Position numbers and translations under genes: made by a program. Of a stretch of DNA of 64,000 bases, positions 41,201 through 54,430 are shown piece by piece. Where the stretch lies: the NCBI RefSeq assembly GCF_900324485.2, contig NC_046640.1, forward strand, positions 16,107,673-16,171,672. The letters are read 5' to 3'. This DNA is from Mastacembelus armatus. Its lineage: Eukaryota > Chordata > Actinopteri > Synbranchiformes > Mastacembelidae. The notes beneath the pieces are model-generated. The model did not search any database. It was not told the DNA's origin and saw nothing but the letters and a program-made list of their open reading frames with translations. Each line of letters opens with the position of its first letter. Position 1 is the stretch's first letter.

Positions 41201-43690
41201 CTGACACTGACTAACATCTCCAGTCTGTCACTGAGTATACATGAACAGCGGTAAAACCTGCAGAAGAGACAGACATACGGCAATATTTATGTCCGTCTCT
41301 TTGCCTGCTCATTGCTCTGTCCACATGTTTATCTATGGAGGGGGGTATAGTTGCAAAAGAATATTGTGAATGGTAAGCTGAAGTAGAGCCAGAAATCTGG
41401 GGCTCAGCATTATTCCTGCAGGCTTCAGCTAGCAATTTAATTGAAGTGCACCTCATGGTCCACTGCTTCTCCTAAGTGCCTCAGCCAATGACATCTGAAG
41501 CCTTGTTCACCTGCTGCTGGTGAAACTACAGCATGTTGTCTGATAAACTAACAAATGCATAGTTCCTACTGTATTTTGACAAACAATTAATTGTTTATGT
41601 CAGCTTTAAGCAAAAACCTGTCCTGCCCCCTGTCATGGACTAAACAATTAAAGCATGATTTAAAAAATAATCTTTCTCCTACTCTAACTAATTTCTCTCT
41701 TAGCATCGTTTTTAAATCTCTTCTGTGTTTGAGCAGCTGTAGTTTGCTCATTTACACTGAAACATTAAAGGACTGCTGTAACAGATGGAATGAGTGTAGA
41801 CTGATGAAGAGACAATGAACAATAAAGGTGAATAACCTGCAAGTCATCTTAAAGAAAATAATTAGTATTTTTATTTTGTAGTGTACCTCTGTCTATCTAG
41901 TCGGTGGTGAAAAGACGGTGTGTTTTTTTTTTGTTTGTTTGTTTTTTTTAATAGTAGCATACGTTGGTTTATATCTTCAAAGTCCTGACATGGGACTTTC
42001 ACATAGCATTTTTTTTATTTAAGCAGACTACATACAAACTGTGAAAACAACCTGTCAGCTTTATACTTTCTTAAACTGCCAAAATGAGAAGCCTGGATTA
42101 AAGCTGGGTTTGTGCTGAAAAAACAGTTTCACACTAAGTGAATGCACATAAACTCAGCAAAAGCCAGAGTGGTAATTATTACACTTATTAAGTGCAGTTA
42201 CTCTTAATGTATTGTGAAGGTATGTAATGAGCTTTGTTTATTATGGCTGCTCTGACCCTCACACCTTGGGGCAACACTACTGCTGTGTGTATTTAGAGAC
42301 ACAGAGGCGGATCTGTGCTCGTAATACAAAGCTGCCTATTCAGGTGGCAGTGGCCTGGAGCCAGTTACACTACCCACCTCCTCCCAACCTTCATCACCTG
42401 CTTGCCCCGAATGAACTACCCCCCAGCTCTTTGCTACCACCGTCACTTTATTCTTCCTCCCACTCTCTCCATTAGTGCCTCTCTTTGGCAACCACTTCTT
42501 ACTCATTAACACCATCAGCAGCCCTTGACCTCTACAAACCTAATTATTCACTCAGCTCACCTTCTTGACTCAAACTTTTGTAAACCTCCACCCATTTCTG
42601 CACTTACCGCATCACCCTTTACCCCGCAATGCAGAGGAGTGTTGCCGTCACAGCTTAAGTTCACCAACAACGGCTTGGCCACTTTTTTTCCTTTTTATCA
42701 CTTTCCTTAACTTGTTACAAGCTGTTGAGGTCCAAGAGGATTCCAGCAACACCCTAGCTCACTAAAGCACCAGATAATGCGGTTGCTAAACCAGAAAAAA
42801 GTGATGCCCTGTTGTCACTTCCCCTCTCTTGTAACTACTGTGGTTTCTTCTCCGTCATAGCTAAAAGCCTTTTCTGCCACTCTAGGCGTGTTCTCACATT
42901 TGAAGTGATAATCATCATCATCATGCTTTAAACCCTTTTAAAAGAAAAAAAAAATCTGTACTAATAATATACTTTTGTCTAATATGGCCAACAGAAGCTT
43001 AGCAGGGGACAGGGGTGACAATTGCTCACAGTTGCCATGGCAACTTCCTTACTTTCCTATGAGTGCGATTGTTAAACAATGACACTACGCCTTTCTAATT
43101 TAGCTTATGACACAGATTTGTGCTTACCGGACAGACGGCTTTTGGATGGGTCTGGGACTCTGTGGTTATTCACTCATTTCCAAGCAATTAAGTAGATTTA
43201 CAAAACCAAGTTATGAATCTGCTCTTTTGAACTGACAGGAAAAAAATAGTGCTTGTTTAAAATCGACTTTCTCCTTTTTCAAACAAAGAAGTCACAGTGT
43301 GTTGAAAGATGCACCCAGCTTTCAAACAATAATACAGTGCAATGCATTGTGTCATCACATGCCACTGCTCCATCTGTACGGGTGCACTTGAGGCTGTATA
43401 TTAACCAACCAATCAAAGTACACCCTCCCACATGGCTTTATGAAAAGCCAGCCCAGCCACAACGGACGAGATGGCTGCTGAGTTATTATCGAGTGCTGGA
43501 AATGCATCTACGCAGCAATTGTGTATGGGGGGAAAAAAAGAGACTAGTGTTCAAGGCAAAGAGGGAGCGAAAACACAAGAGAAATGTTGTGGCACATAAG
43601 CCACCCACTCGGTTACCAGATGAGCTGCATTACTCAATAAATCAGCTTCAGGGAGCAAGAGGAGTCATCAAGCATGGAAAAAAAAAAAAA

Positions 43691-43734
<44 letters not shown>

Positions 43735-46700
43735 ATACAAAAAAAGAACACTTATAAATGTGCAAATGCAACAAAACTCACACACACCCACGCACAGGTC
43801 CTCGCGTCAAGGAAACACAAACATACACAGTGTGAGTGCAGGGCTCCAAACGTTTTTGACATCACACACATCATCTACACATGCAAATTATAACTGCCTG
43901 TATAACTGGGCTAAAACCAATTTTTCACACCAATTCAACCTCATCTCTTCTTTTATTATTTCCTGCCTGAAGGGACTATGTGCCTGAATATACATATGCA
44001 GCAAGGATAAATTTCTAAAGGTTATGACATTACAGATGTAATGAGACAGAGGAGAAAGTGTGAAAGCTCTAGGGGAAATATGCTGATAGCAAGTTCAGTA
44101 AAGCAAAACTTTCATTCAGTGTGAATGTCATCATCTCATTCACTTACTGCCGGTGAAAGCGATCCAGCGGGCGTACTTGGTGGCTTCTCTGCGCCAGTGT
44201 GATGCCACGAGGAGTCCACAAGTGACTGTGAGGGAGATGATGCCCATGATGATGAAGAAAAGTGTGGTGACCCACTCTGGGGGAAGCCGTGGCGGGATAC
44301 AGGTCCGGTCTCGTCCGTGGATGGTCTGACATTGCCGGACTAGACCAACTGTAAGGGCACCTATGGAGAGAGAGCAACTAATAATAAGGTGTCCATTTTT
44401 GCCCTGCAGATCATTTCCAAATGATTTCAAAAACCAAAGAGATGGGGACAATATGACTGAAACAGATCTTTGGCTCTAACATTTGGGTGTTTGACCACAC
44501 ACGTTAGGTATTTATTTACCCCTTTTTTTTTTTTTTTTTTTAAGAACCTTGGTATCTCATTAAATTTTCTCAAAAACTTTAAATGTTTTTATTTCTATCT
44601 ATAACAGAATATGAGCACATGCGGTGTAGCGAAGTAGAGATCAGAGAGCACAGCCAGTTCATGATAATTACAACTACAACAGCTTAAAAAGTTAAGCCTT
44701 TACACTGTTTCTTTTGCTAAATCATATTGATTATTCATAGCTCTGTGGTAATGCTAGTTGGTCCTACAGCGGTCCATGACCCAGGGGATGGAAACCACTG
44801 ATCGATAACACTTAATGCAACACAGCTAATGCAAGGCATGATTAAAAAATAATAATCATCTGAATATACCAGGCATGAAAAATGTTCTCTAAAATGTACC
44901 TCAACTATTCATACATGTTGTGAAGTCCAGACCTCACAAACACACAATCTTAAAGAGTGAGAAGCACAAGACTGCAAGTGGAAAGAACTAGTGGAGCAAA
45001 ACAAACTGAAGGTCTTATACTGGTGACAAACAGTGAAGAGGTGATGAATTACTGCCTCAATCAGTGGCAAAGTGAACAAGGGACAGGGGAAGGAAGAAGA
45101 ATGGAAAAAAAGACAGCATGAGGCTCCTTTAATTTGTCACCAATGCAGGGCTTGAGAGTTGGGGAATTGCTTTCTTCACACTGGTGGGCCCAATTATGCC
45201 TCTGGCCAATTTTTTTTTTTTTTTTTGAAACACTTCACACTGCCAATTATTGAATCAATCCCACACAGGTATCACAGTCAAAGACAATTCAGTAAGAATT
45301 TGTAATAATATCAAATAAATTATTAGCAGCTTTACAGGATCAATATCTGTAAATATATTGTATGTTGAAGCCATCCATACTCTGCAACAACCACCAATTC
45401 TTCCTCCATTTTCCTCCTAATGTGCTGTCTGCCAACTAATCTTTGAAGGTCTAAATTTGCACATCTGTTTTCGCAAAACATGACAGGACTTAATGTTCTT
45501 CTGTGCTCATCCATCACCAGACTGGACTGAGTCATGATCAGAGCTCTGCCAGAGCCTGAGTGGTAAGGCCAGTACTCACAGCAGGAACAGGCACCAGTGG
45601 TACAGCCACTCTGGAGGGACACTGCTCAATTAGAGCATGTCCTCAAGGGGACTTTCTGACTGAGTAAGCACAATGGCGTCACATCACTCAGGACTCTGCT
45701 GATCACAGGTCTCTGGCAAAGAAGGGTGGACTTAAAGCAATAGACTGCAGGAGATAAGAGGGCTTTGTTTGAAAAATGAGTGGGTGGCGTTTATGTGTAG
45801 TGAGCTTTTTGGATGGCAGCACAGGTGTCCTACACCCTTTGACACTTTCTATATGTAGCGAAATAATGGGACACTTTTACTTTGCCGTGAGACAACAGAA
45901 GTGTAATTGAATTTTTGTTTCTACATAGAAACCTAACCTGGCACATTAACGCCACCTGTGGAATACTGGGAAACCATTGGAAAGACTGTGAATCAATTAA
46001 GCTGGAATTGTACTACTATTTGAGAGTACATGTGAATGGCTAGGAAACATCTGTGTTCAGGTTACCTTTGAGCTTGTATGTTTTTTGTTCTATTATGTAT
46101 GTTTCTTTTTTCGAGTCCTGACAGAAAGCTGAACCTACTCATCACTTGCCTCATGTTTGCATATGGGAGGGGTGCAGAACAGCTCCTCTGCAAATATCTA
46201 TGACCCACAGTTACCCATGATAATATTCTCTGCAAAAGTCTGCAGACGCTTTAACGTATTTTCATGAAGCATAATTCCAAAGTCACCCTCATATACATGA
46301 GACGTACAAGATGTACAAAACACACAGAAAAACAGCTCCATACTCAAGGTCAAAACCTCCACAGTGAACCTTAAAATAAACACTGCCCATCTCAGAATAA
46401 TCTAAAGACATAATTTCATCTACATGTTTGAGGCATAATCTGGAAAAAAAAAATAAAAGATTTAACGAGGGATAAATACTCATTCCACTGACCACAATAT
46501 AACCCTTTCACTAAAACGGCAAGCTTGTGTGGGCGACATCACAAAAGTTCAACAGTGGCTTAGCAGGTGGGAGGAAGTGTGTAAGTATGCAAGCTGGAAT
46601 TTCAGAAGGTCAAACTTCTGTCTGGCACCTAAATCCAAACATTTTTTTACCTATCAATTACTACCCATTGTATCTTTTTACTCAATAAATATATGATGCT

Positions 46701-49700
46701 GTTAAAACCCCTACTGTGACTAACGTACTTGAAATCTAGCAGTGTAAAAGAAGTGTTCTTGTTGCCCTGAGGCGTGGTGGGTTGTGCAGGCAGTCCAGAG
46801 GAAATCCTGTCCCCTTTGTAACATTCAGTGAAGGGACTGCATTTACAGAAACAGCTAAACACCAACTCAACCCTTCCCTACACACACAAACAATGCTAGT
46901 TTTTCAAAAGAAATGAATGTCTAAAGATGTTACAAGGTAGCAATACATGGAACTGCAAACCTGCTTTTAAACCTCACACACACCATATTAGGGAAATTAG
47001 AGCATGTTTTATTGTAGAAAAACTAAAATAAAAGGTTTCTATCTTTAATTTTACTTTATCATCTACCACTGGCACATTCTCATTTGTTACCAAAAAATGA
47101 AGGACAAAACTTGGCACATGAGTGGCTCACACAGGGAGCCACAAAGTGACCTTAGACAAATTAAAGAATGTGTGAAAAAAGCAATGACTGGTGCTGAGAC
47201 TTTCAGGAGAACATCAGGCAAAAGTTTGATAGGTGCAGTTAATGGTACTGGTTTATGACTGTTTCCCCTGGATCCTCTGGCCTCCTGCAGTTTCACTAGC
47301 TCTCTGTGGAATTCCTGTCCGACAGCAGGCAGGCACGCTAAGCCACACAGATGGCTGAAGGTAAACAACTCAACAAACAGGCACACAGAAACAGTTCTAG
47401 TTCAAATCTCTGAGTCCAACAACAACTGTGTGTTCCTGATGCATATTTTTCACTCCAACATGAGAGAATCCACTTGAATTGACATTGTTAATTGACAAAC
47501 ACACATTCCTACAAACATGGACTCGCTTAAATTAAAGGAACAGATTGACATTTTAGAACGTAGGTTTATTTGCTATCTGACTGAGAAAAGATCAATACCA
47601 CTCTCACATCTGTGAAATATGAAGGCAACAGCTGGTTACCTTAGCTGTCCAAAGGTAATAAAATCCACCTACAATCCCTCTAAAGCTCAAAGATTAATGC
47701 AGTAAATCTAATTTGTTTACTCCATACAAAAAAGACAAAGTGGACGAATGAAAATTCATAGTTTAAGAGGATATTATATGTTGGACTACTTTACTGAGAC
47801 TAGGAGACCAGCTACTAGTCAAAAGTCAAACTGTCAAACACTTCTGCACCTCTCAAAATGTGAACTAATTGCATTCAATGAGGGAAGAGATGAGACAGGC
47901 CAGAGCAGGGTATGAAGGGTGCACCTTTCTTTAAAGTTAAGGCCTGATTAGCCTTCTGTTCAAAAGCAAATATATATATATATATATATATAAAAAACAC
48001 TGAAAAGCATTTAGCTGTGGGTGATAAATAAATAGTGAGTGCAGAGATCACAGACAGTGTGTGAGAGTAATGCTGCAGTTTAGTCTGGCAGAGTCATACT
48101 GTCTTTTAACAAGGTGATGGCATGCTGGTAAAATAATGACCTTGATTTCCCAAACAGTGCACCAATGTAGGCCACCTCTTGCAAAACAGTACACATTCAT
48201 ATGATGTGAAGCCGCACAAAGGTGAATTCTGACGTGTAACTCCACCACATGAAGATTGACACTGCAATGAAACAGGAAACTAACTTATCAGTCATTCAGG
48301 ATTCAATCAAAGTAAATGGAAAACAGAGCAAGTACGACCAAACCTGGAGGCTGCTAGAAACAGAAACCACCAAAATGCATTATGTTCAGTTTACAAACAA
48401 CTCTTGGATGGTTTCTGTCCCTCATTTAAAGGAAAAAAAAGGGCCAATTCCCCAGCTTTGAGCTCACTTTCACGCCCCCTTCATCCCCAGTTGCACTGCA
48501 GTCAGTTCCTTACTATGATCAAAATACTCCTCTCACCATGTCTCTGCAAATGAGAGGAAATGAGGGACGTGTCTGCTCAGCTCCAGCATGATGATGCTGT
48601 CATTAAGGGAGCAGAGGGAATGCTGCTGTTTGTAAAGCTCTGGAGGCAGTGAAACAAGCCTCTGAACTGTGGTGGGTGGCAAGTAGGCAAGCTAAGGAAG
48701 CCAACAGCTGCTTCCTCTGCTGCTGCTGCTGTTGGACACTTTTACAGCCCCCACTTACATTGTAAGGGTAAATAGTGCAGGTGTGAATTGTCCAAACAAA
48801 CTTACAAAACATACTAGAGAAACTCATGCAGAATGAGACGAGCACCAACACCTCCAAATAACAGGAATCATGTACTTTGACACAAGTACCTACTGTAAGT
48901 GCACCCATTAACACAAGTACATCTAATGTTTGAATATAGTAACATAAGAAACACAAACACAGCCTTCAATCGGATGTGAACCAAATCTTGCAACCAGTTT
49001 ACGACGCTATTCTCTATACGATTAAGATGGAGCTGTTCAATCATTGTCAGACCAGACTACGTCTACATGTTCAGTTGTGAAACTGTGGCTGTGTTGTCTG
49101 ACTTTTCCTGTTTGATAGCACAGACCGGACTGAACTTCAGATCAGAACTGCAGCCTGGCAACATTGGCTGGACCTGGTTGATTTGTATCAATGACAGTGA
49201 GTCCTTGTCCTGTGAAAGGGGATATCTATAATAACACAATTGAAAGTTCTCGTTTCATCTATTTTAGATGAAAATCAGACTCAGGCTGTAACTACAGCAA
49301 CAGTTTCTAAGCACCAGTGATTGTTTACTATAATTCTGATCGACGTTACTTTTCTTCTTGGTTTTCCGTACAATGAAATGTGTTCTTGGGATTTTGTCCA
49401 ACACAGATGGCTCTACTGAACTACAGCTAGTACAGAAAACATCTTCAACTACTGAGGATTTTTAGGTATAGTGGATTTGATGCAGCTCAGTATTTGGTGG
49501 AAAACAACATATGGCAAATAAAATAAAGTTGTCTGTTTGTTATTACACAACAGCTAGGTAATTAGAATGCATTTAGGGGCAACAAAAATCTCCCATTGTG
49601 GCATGGTGATTAAAGTCCATAAAATGGGGATGATAAAATACAAAATTAATTTTATGTCTTAAGAAACCGCTTGTTTGAAAAGACAAAGAGTGAAGCACAT

Positions 49701-52700
49701 TCCTGTCACGATTGTCACCTTGTGATCACCATTAACAGCAGTCTTTGATTTCTGCTTCATTCAGCAACTCATAATAAAGTTACTTTGGAAAGTAATCTCA
49801 GGGTAATACTATACTAGAACAATTAGTTCAAGTCCTTGATTTTAAATGAGAAATGATTTGCATTTCTAGAAAATCTTTATAGAAAGATGCCACTATACAT
49901 GAAAAGCAGTCATCATTGGCCTTGGAAGCAGCGGTGTGAGGAAAGCCAACTAGATGTGTTTTAGCATTTTTAAGTGAGTGAGGGTGTATAGGCTATAGAG
50001 AATGACATCCAGTGGGGTGACAGAAGGCCGTCATCATTGAAGCTGCCAAGAATCACACTTTGTGTCTGACACTGCCTTAACAATGGCTTTGTCTTGAAGC
50101 TCAGCACAGGAAATCAACTTTGGCTGTTATTGCCTGAGGATATCACACTGACACAAGAACAATGGACCCACATTCTGTCTTTTGTGTTGAGTGACAGTAG
50201 GGCTACTTCATCAAGTAAACCCTGTATATACATGGGTTTGCATTTTTATCTGTCAAAACCTTGAGCTAAATGTTTGTTTCCATTATGTGGACAATTAGAA
50301 AAAAAAAACATCACTGCTAATTGACTGCACAGGTTGTTTAGCTTTTCTTGATGAGGTCACAAAAACAGTTTCCATAAAATTACTTGACCAAAATACAACC
50401 TGAAAAGCCACACACTCCTTGAACGAAGTCAGCCTTTAATCAATGTTAACTGCCCTGGGAAACATGTCAAAGATGATATGCTGCACTCCTACAAGAGCAG
50501 GTTGTCAAGTACTAAGCCCCTCTGATAAGAAAACAGGGCTGGGAATCAGAGGTCAGCGGATTTGGGATAATATAGTGCAGGAAATGACCAGAGGCTCTTA
50601 ATAATAACCTCAAATGATACACCACTCTAGTCAAACAATAATGTAATCAGTTCATGGTAAATAGTTTAACTCTGAAATAACTTAATCACACTTACAAACA
50701 CTGATTCAAATGTGGCTCTTATTAGGTTAAACCAGCATGTCGGCTGTAAAAGAGTCCTAATGATTGGCAATCCAATATGCATGTCTTTAAAATCATAACA
50801 GAGCTTATCTTAAAAGTCAAGACAATTGTCCTGACAAAGCGGGGCCAAGGTCACAAGTTGAAATTAACTGCAAAGTATGTTTGCAATATAAACAAAAACA
50901 ATATGATTCAAAGAGGATTCAAGATTTCAATGGTGAATTTCTAGTTTGAGTACAGCTATACAAAATAAACACCAGATTAATATATATTTTTTAAAGTGAC
51001 ATCTGGATTTAATTTCCCATTGACCAAATTATCTAGAAAAGCTGCTGAGGACACTGGGGTCTTTTGGAGTGCAGGGGACACTCCTGAAAGCTTTTTTTTT
51101 GACAGTGGTGGCATCAGCCATTTTTATGGAGTGGTCTACTAGAGCAGCAGCATCTTGACTGCGGACAGGAAGAGACTGGACAAACTGATCAAGAAGGCCA
51201 GTTTTATACTGGGAAGTCCCCAGACCCAGTGCAGGCGGTGGGAGACAGAAGGATGTTGGCCAAGTTAACATCCCTGCCGGAGAATGACTCTCACCCAATG
51301 CATGAGACTCTGGCAGCACTGTGCAGCTCTGTCAGTGACAGACTGCTCCATCCCAAGTGTGTGACAGAGCGCTACTCCAGGTCCTTCCTTCCCTGCTGCT
51401 GTCAGACTGTACAGGCAGCACTGTTAAACCAATAGACCCCCAGCTGACCTCATCAGCTATAGGTTAAACAACCTATAGCTGAAATATACCAAAGTGTAAT
51501 ATTGTCATTTCTAGTATATTTTTTTTATTGTGAACAGCTTGTTTTTAATTTTTCTATTCTGCTATTTTTTTAATCTTGTGCCCTACTTGCTGCCTAACCT
51601 ATACCAAGACAAAAACAATAACATACTGTCCAAGCTGATAATTTAAACTAAAATGTTACTCTTGAACATAACTGCTTTTCTAGAGCAGGATCACCACATA
51701 ACACAGACCTTGTTAAAAACCAATTTAGTTTACAATTAAATTTTCTAAAAGCGTCTGGCCCATTCTCAAATCGATTTAAAAAAAAAAAAAGAAAAGAAAA
51801 AGGTGTGAAAGAGATGAATGTCACTGGTCTATCACCTTTGTGTCTCATAAAACCACCCAAGGCAAATCACAGAATGATGAAGGAGAGTTGCGAGGGGAAA
51901 CAGAAACTGACTGCAAGGTGGAAGCTGGCTGATGTAAAACACCCACTCTGTAACACCACCCACACGCACCACAACACTGTTGCTTAAATATAGCAAAGGT
52001 TCAACTTTCTGTACCTGAATGTACAGAACGTTCAATCTCTGTGGGCAGGTCCTTAATTTCTGATTGCAGTGCACTAATTCCAAATGAACTGATTGCAATG
52101 TCCAGAGCATTGTCACCAGTATAACTAAGAAAAACATCCATGGCACAGTCATGCTCTATATGTGGTAAAATATTTCCTCATTTTCTTCAGAAGCTATTAT
52201 CAGTTTTGTGTAGATTGCTTAGTCTATTGTGCTAATGCTATCTGAATGAGTACTGGTAGACGATGAACCCTCCCTGACCCAATTACTAAGCTGCCGGATG
52301 CACAGGGAACAAAGAGGAGCAGCTGTCTATCAATAGCCTGAATGTGTTTTCATGAGTGACACAAATAAAACAGAGGTCCCATAGCACGTGCTCCTGAGCA
52401 AGACCAGCAGGGACACCATAAATAAACACCTTTTAGATTTGGCTCCTCATGTGATCGCTAATGAGATTCAAAAAATGGAGTTCACTTCAAATGTCAACAT
52501 AGTCGCATAACACCGGACCACCTTTAGCACTGAAAAGATAAATCTCTTAATCAATTATTCAGCTGACAGAAAAAAGGCTACAAAGAATACATATTTCTAT
52601 ACTTGATTCAAATGTAAAATACAGTATTTTAGATCATTAGTTTAGTCCATGAAATGTCTGAACATTGTAAAATTTCACACATTGTGAAATCCTAAAATAG

Positions 52701-53461
52701 ATTTGACCAACATTTTAAAACCCCTCACACTAGTACCATCTTTGGTATCTCTTGATTAATTATTTTAGTGATTAATTGCTAAAATTGTGAGAATTCATTT
52801 CCTCATTATCAGTACTAATTAATTAATCAACTCACCTTTCAGCTATAATTTTAAGCAAAGGGCTCATTATACTCTAGCAAATGTGATGATTTCCTAATTT
52901 CATCATTCATTTACATCACTGTAAATTAAATATCTTGTGTTTTGGACTGCTGACCAGACAAAACAAGCAGTTTAAGACGTCACTTTGGGATCTGATAAAT
53001 TGTAAAGAGATTCATCGTTTTGTTTTTTTTTTTAAACATTTAAATTTCGAAACACTTAAACTAAAGTCATCAAAATAAGCATCTTTTGCAGGTCTAGAAG
53101 CAGAATAAATCCACAGTACCTGTTAATTATGAAATAGAATGACTGTTCTTGATATTATGGTCTGGACATATCTGTGAAGCATCATAAATATGCACTGTGG
53201 AAGACAAAAGATGTTGCTGCAGATAAAAACCTGCACACACAATGGGACGTATCTTTGTTGTGGTGATTATTTGAGGCTCCTGCTGTGATGGGACAGACTT
53301 CGTGGTAAAACACACAAACCATAAGAGCAGTTTTGGATGTCTCTGATTCATTTACCTGCTGATTCACCAGTGTTGATCCAGTCTGGGTTTGCAATGCTGG
53401 CTATTGCAAAGATATCTGCTGCCAGAAACAGGCACCCTGAAATGATGGTTAGTTTATCCAT
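38255..53461 (-). CDS. mosmo: Modulator of Smoothened (MOSMO, C16orf52 homologue), three exons, 167 aa
   Basis: Exons in coding order: 53356-53461, 44148-44360 and 38255-38439 (504 nt). The introns are about 9.0 and 5.7 kb. The product is a small four-helix membrane protein. In mammals MOSMO works with MEGF8 and the ubiquitin ligase MGRN1 to lower cell-surface Smoothened, and so dampens Hedgehog signalling. Visible blocks: MDKLTIISGCLFLAADIFAI at the start, TVGLVRQCQTIHGRDRTCIP in the first extracellular loop, WVTTLFFIIMGIISLTVTCG, then YARWIAFTGMILFCMAALIF, and a C-terminal helix ending FAGKVCLPG. As far as I recall the human protein, the length is identical (167 aa) and the sequence nearly so. 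Both splice junctions fall in phase 1. The start is the only Met upstream of the first helix in its exon. Confidence 0.97.
42330..42740 (-). other. G-poor, C/T-rich segment in mosmo intron 2
   Basis: Over about 400 bp the plus strand is strongly pyrimidine-rich and poor in G, with many CCC and CTTC groups. The mosmo pre-mRNA would be purine-rich and C-poor here. No known repeat family is recognised. It may be an unrecognised mobile element or simple-sequence-derived DNA. Confidence 0.45.
43694..43735. repeat. (TA)n/(CA)n microsatellite in mosmo intron 2
   Basis: About 17 TA units run into CACACATACATAC, preceded by a poly-A stretch. The 244-codon plus-strand open frame over this region is not a gene. 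Confidence 0.9.
47969..47993. repeat. (TA)n microsatellite in mosmo intron 1
   Basis: About 12 perfect TA units followed by poly-A. Confidence 0.9.
51038..51435 (+). mobile_element. C-terminal end of a LINE ORF2, decayed, in mosmo intron 1
   Basis: The plus strand reads KAAEDTGVFWSAGDTPESF, SGGISHFYGVVY, ADRKRLDKLIKKASFILGSP and then, in another frame from about 51225, VGDRRMLAKLTSLPENDSHP, HETLAALCSSVSDRLLHPKC and TERYSRSFLP. This is the region after the reverse transcriptase of a common fish non-LTR retrotransposon. At least one stop (after GVVY) and one frameshift near 51225 break it. It is 5' truncated and opposite in orientation to mosmo. The clade (L2/Rex-like) is not certain. Confidence 0.7.
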
Positions 53462-54430
53462 CTCGCCAGCTGATGAAGCGGCGAATGACGCCGGGAAATG
53501 TGGTGGTCGTTGTCCAAATGTGTCCCCGAGTGTCCAGAGACACGGGGTGGGCTGTTAACAGTCTAACCTCGCCCCCTTCAGCAGTTGCCTGCTGTTGTGG
53601 TTCTGTTGTGCATTTTGCAGCAACGTTAGCTCCTTCGCGTCAAGCAAGCGAGAGCCTCCAGCTACAAAATGTTCAAATACAACGCACATAAGCATCACAT
53701 CTCAAATGCTGGTTGTAGTTCAGTACGATAGAAGCGTAGCTCACTCGGCGCCGAGGCCCTGAACGGTCTGTGCTGTCTTTCGGATCCGTTTAGGAGCAGC
53801 AGCCGCAACAGCAGCATCGGGCACAGCAGCGGCTAGCAGATAGCTAGCTAGCTACTTCCAAGATTCGGGCTCGGTATGCCGAGCTGCGGCCCAGGGGCTG
53901 CTCGACGGCCGAGACCGCGGCTGCGATACCATTTCACACACAATGTCACACAAACGGAGGTGCAGAAGAAGCAAAGCAAGTTGCCTCCACTTCGCGGTAT
54001 CCGCGTTTTTAAGCGAAGGTCTAAGGTTACCCGTCAGGAAAGCGAGAACCCATCACCCTCTCTTGCTTATTCGAGCCCGTTCGCCTTCTCCGCTGGAAAA
54101 GCATCTGGTACTTCCAGTCCGATCCCCAACCAGCTTCGCCTCCTCCTGCTCCTCTCCAGCTTGTGCTGCTGAGCGCGGTGAGAAGACTGGTCTCGGGTTT
54201 CAACGCTGCGTTTTTCAGTCCAAAAACCACGGTTTATGTTCCAGTCTGGACGGTGCAACGTTATTGTTGTGCTGTCTCCCCGTAAGCCCACCGTTAGCTC
54301 AGCCTCCCTTTCTGCCAAATGACATCAGGCGAACACCCCCACGCAGCGTCACACACACATAGCTCGGGGGGGATCGCGCTTTTCTCGCGATACTATGCTC
54401 GAAACGGGGGTCGCGTTGTCCTGCTTGTGG
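53462..54430 (-). promoter_or_regulatory. GC-rich promoter region of mosmo
   Basis: CpG-rich compared with its surroundings, especially 53740-53960 and 54340-54420, with no TATA box. It contains CAGCAGCCGCAACAGCAGCA near 53797 and a TCTCGCGA element at 54383-54390 of the type bound by BANP in vertebrate CpG-island promoters. The long open frames of both strands here reflect GC content and are not genes. The 5' UTR of mosmo must lie here, and an upstream untranslated exon is possible. Confidence 0.65.

Noticed and set aside
43253-43987. 244-codon plus-strand open frame, the longest in the window
   Set aside because: It lies inside mosmo intron 2 and crosses poly-A and (TA)n runs that give KKKK and IYIYIY tracts. 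It has no domain and no flanking exons.
53876-54362. Overlapping GC-rich open frames of 98 and 139 codons on the plus strand, plus others on the minus strand
   Set aside because: They sit in the mosmo CpG region. Long frames on both strands are expected from base composition, and none shows a domain or a splice partner.
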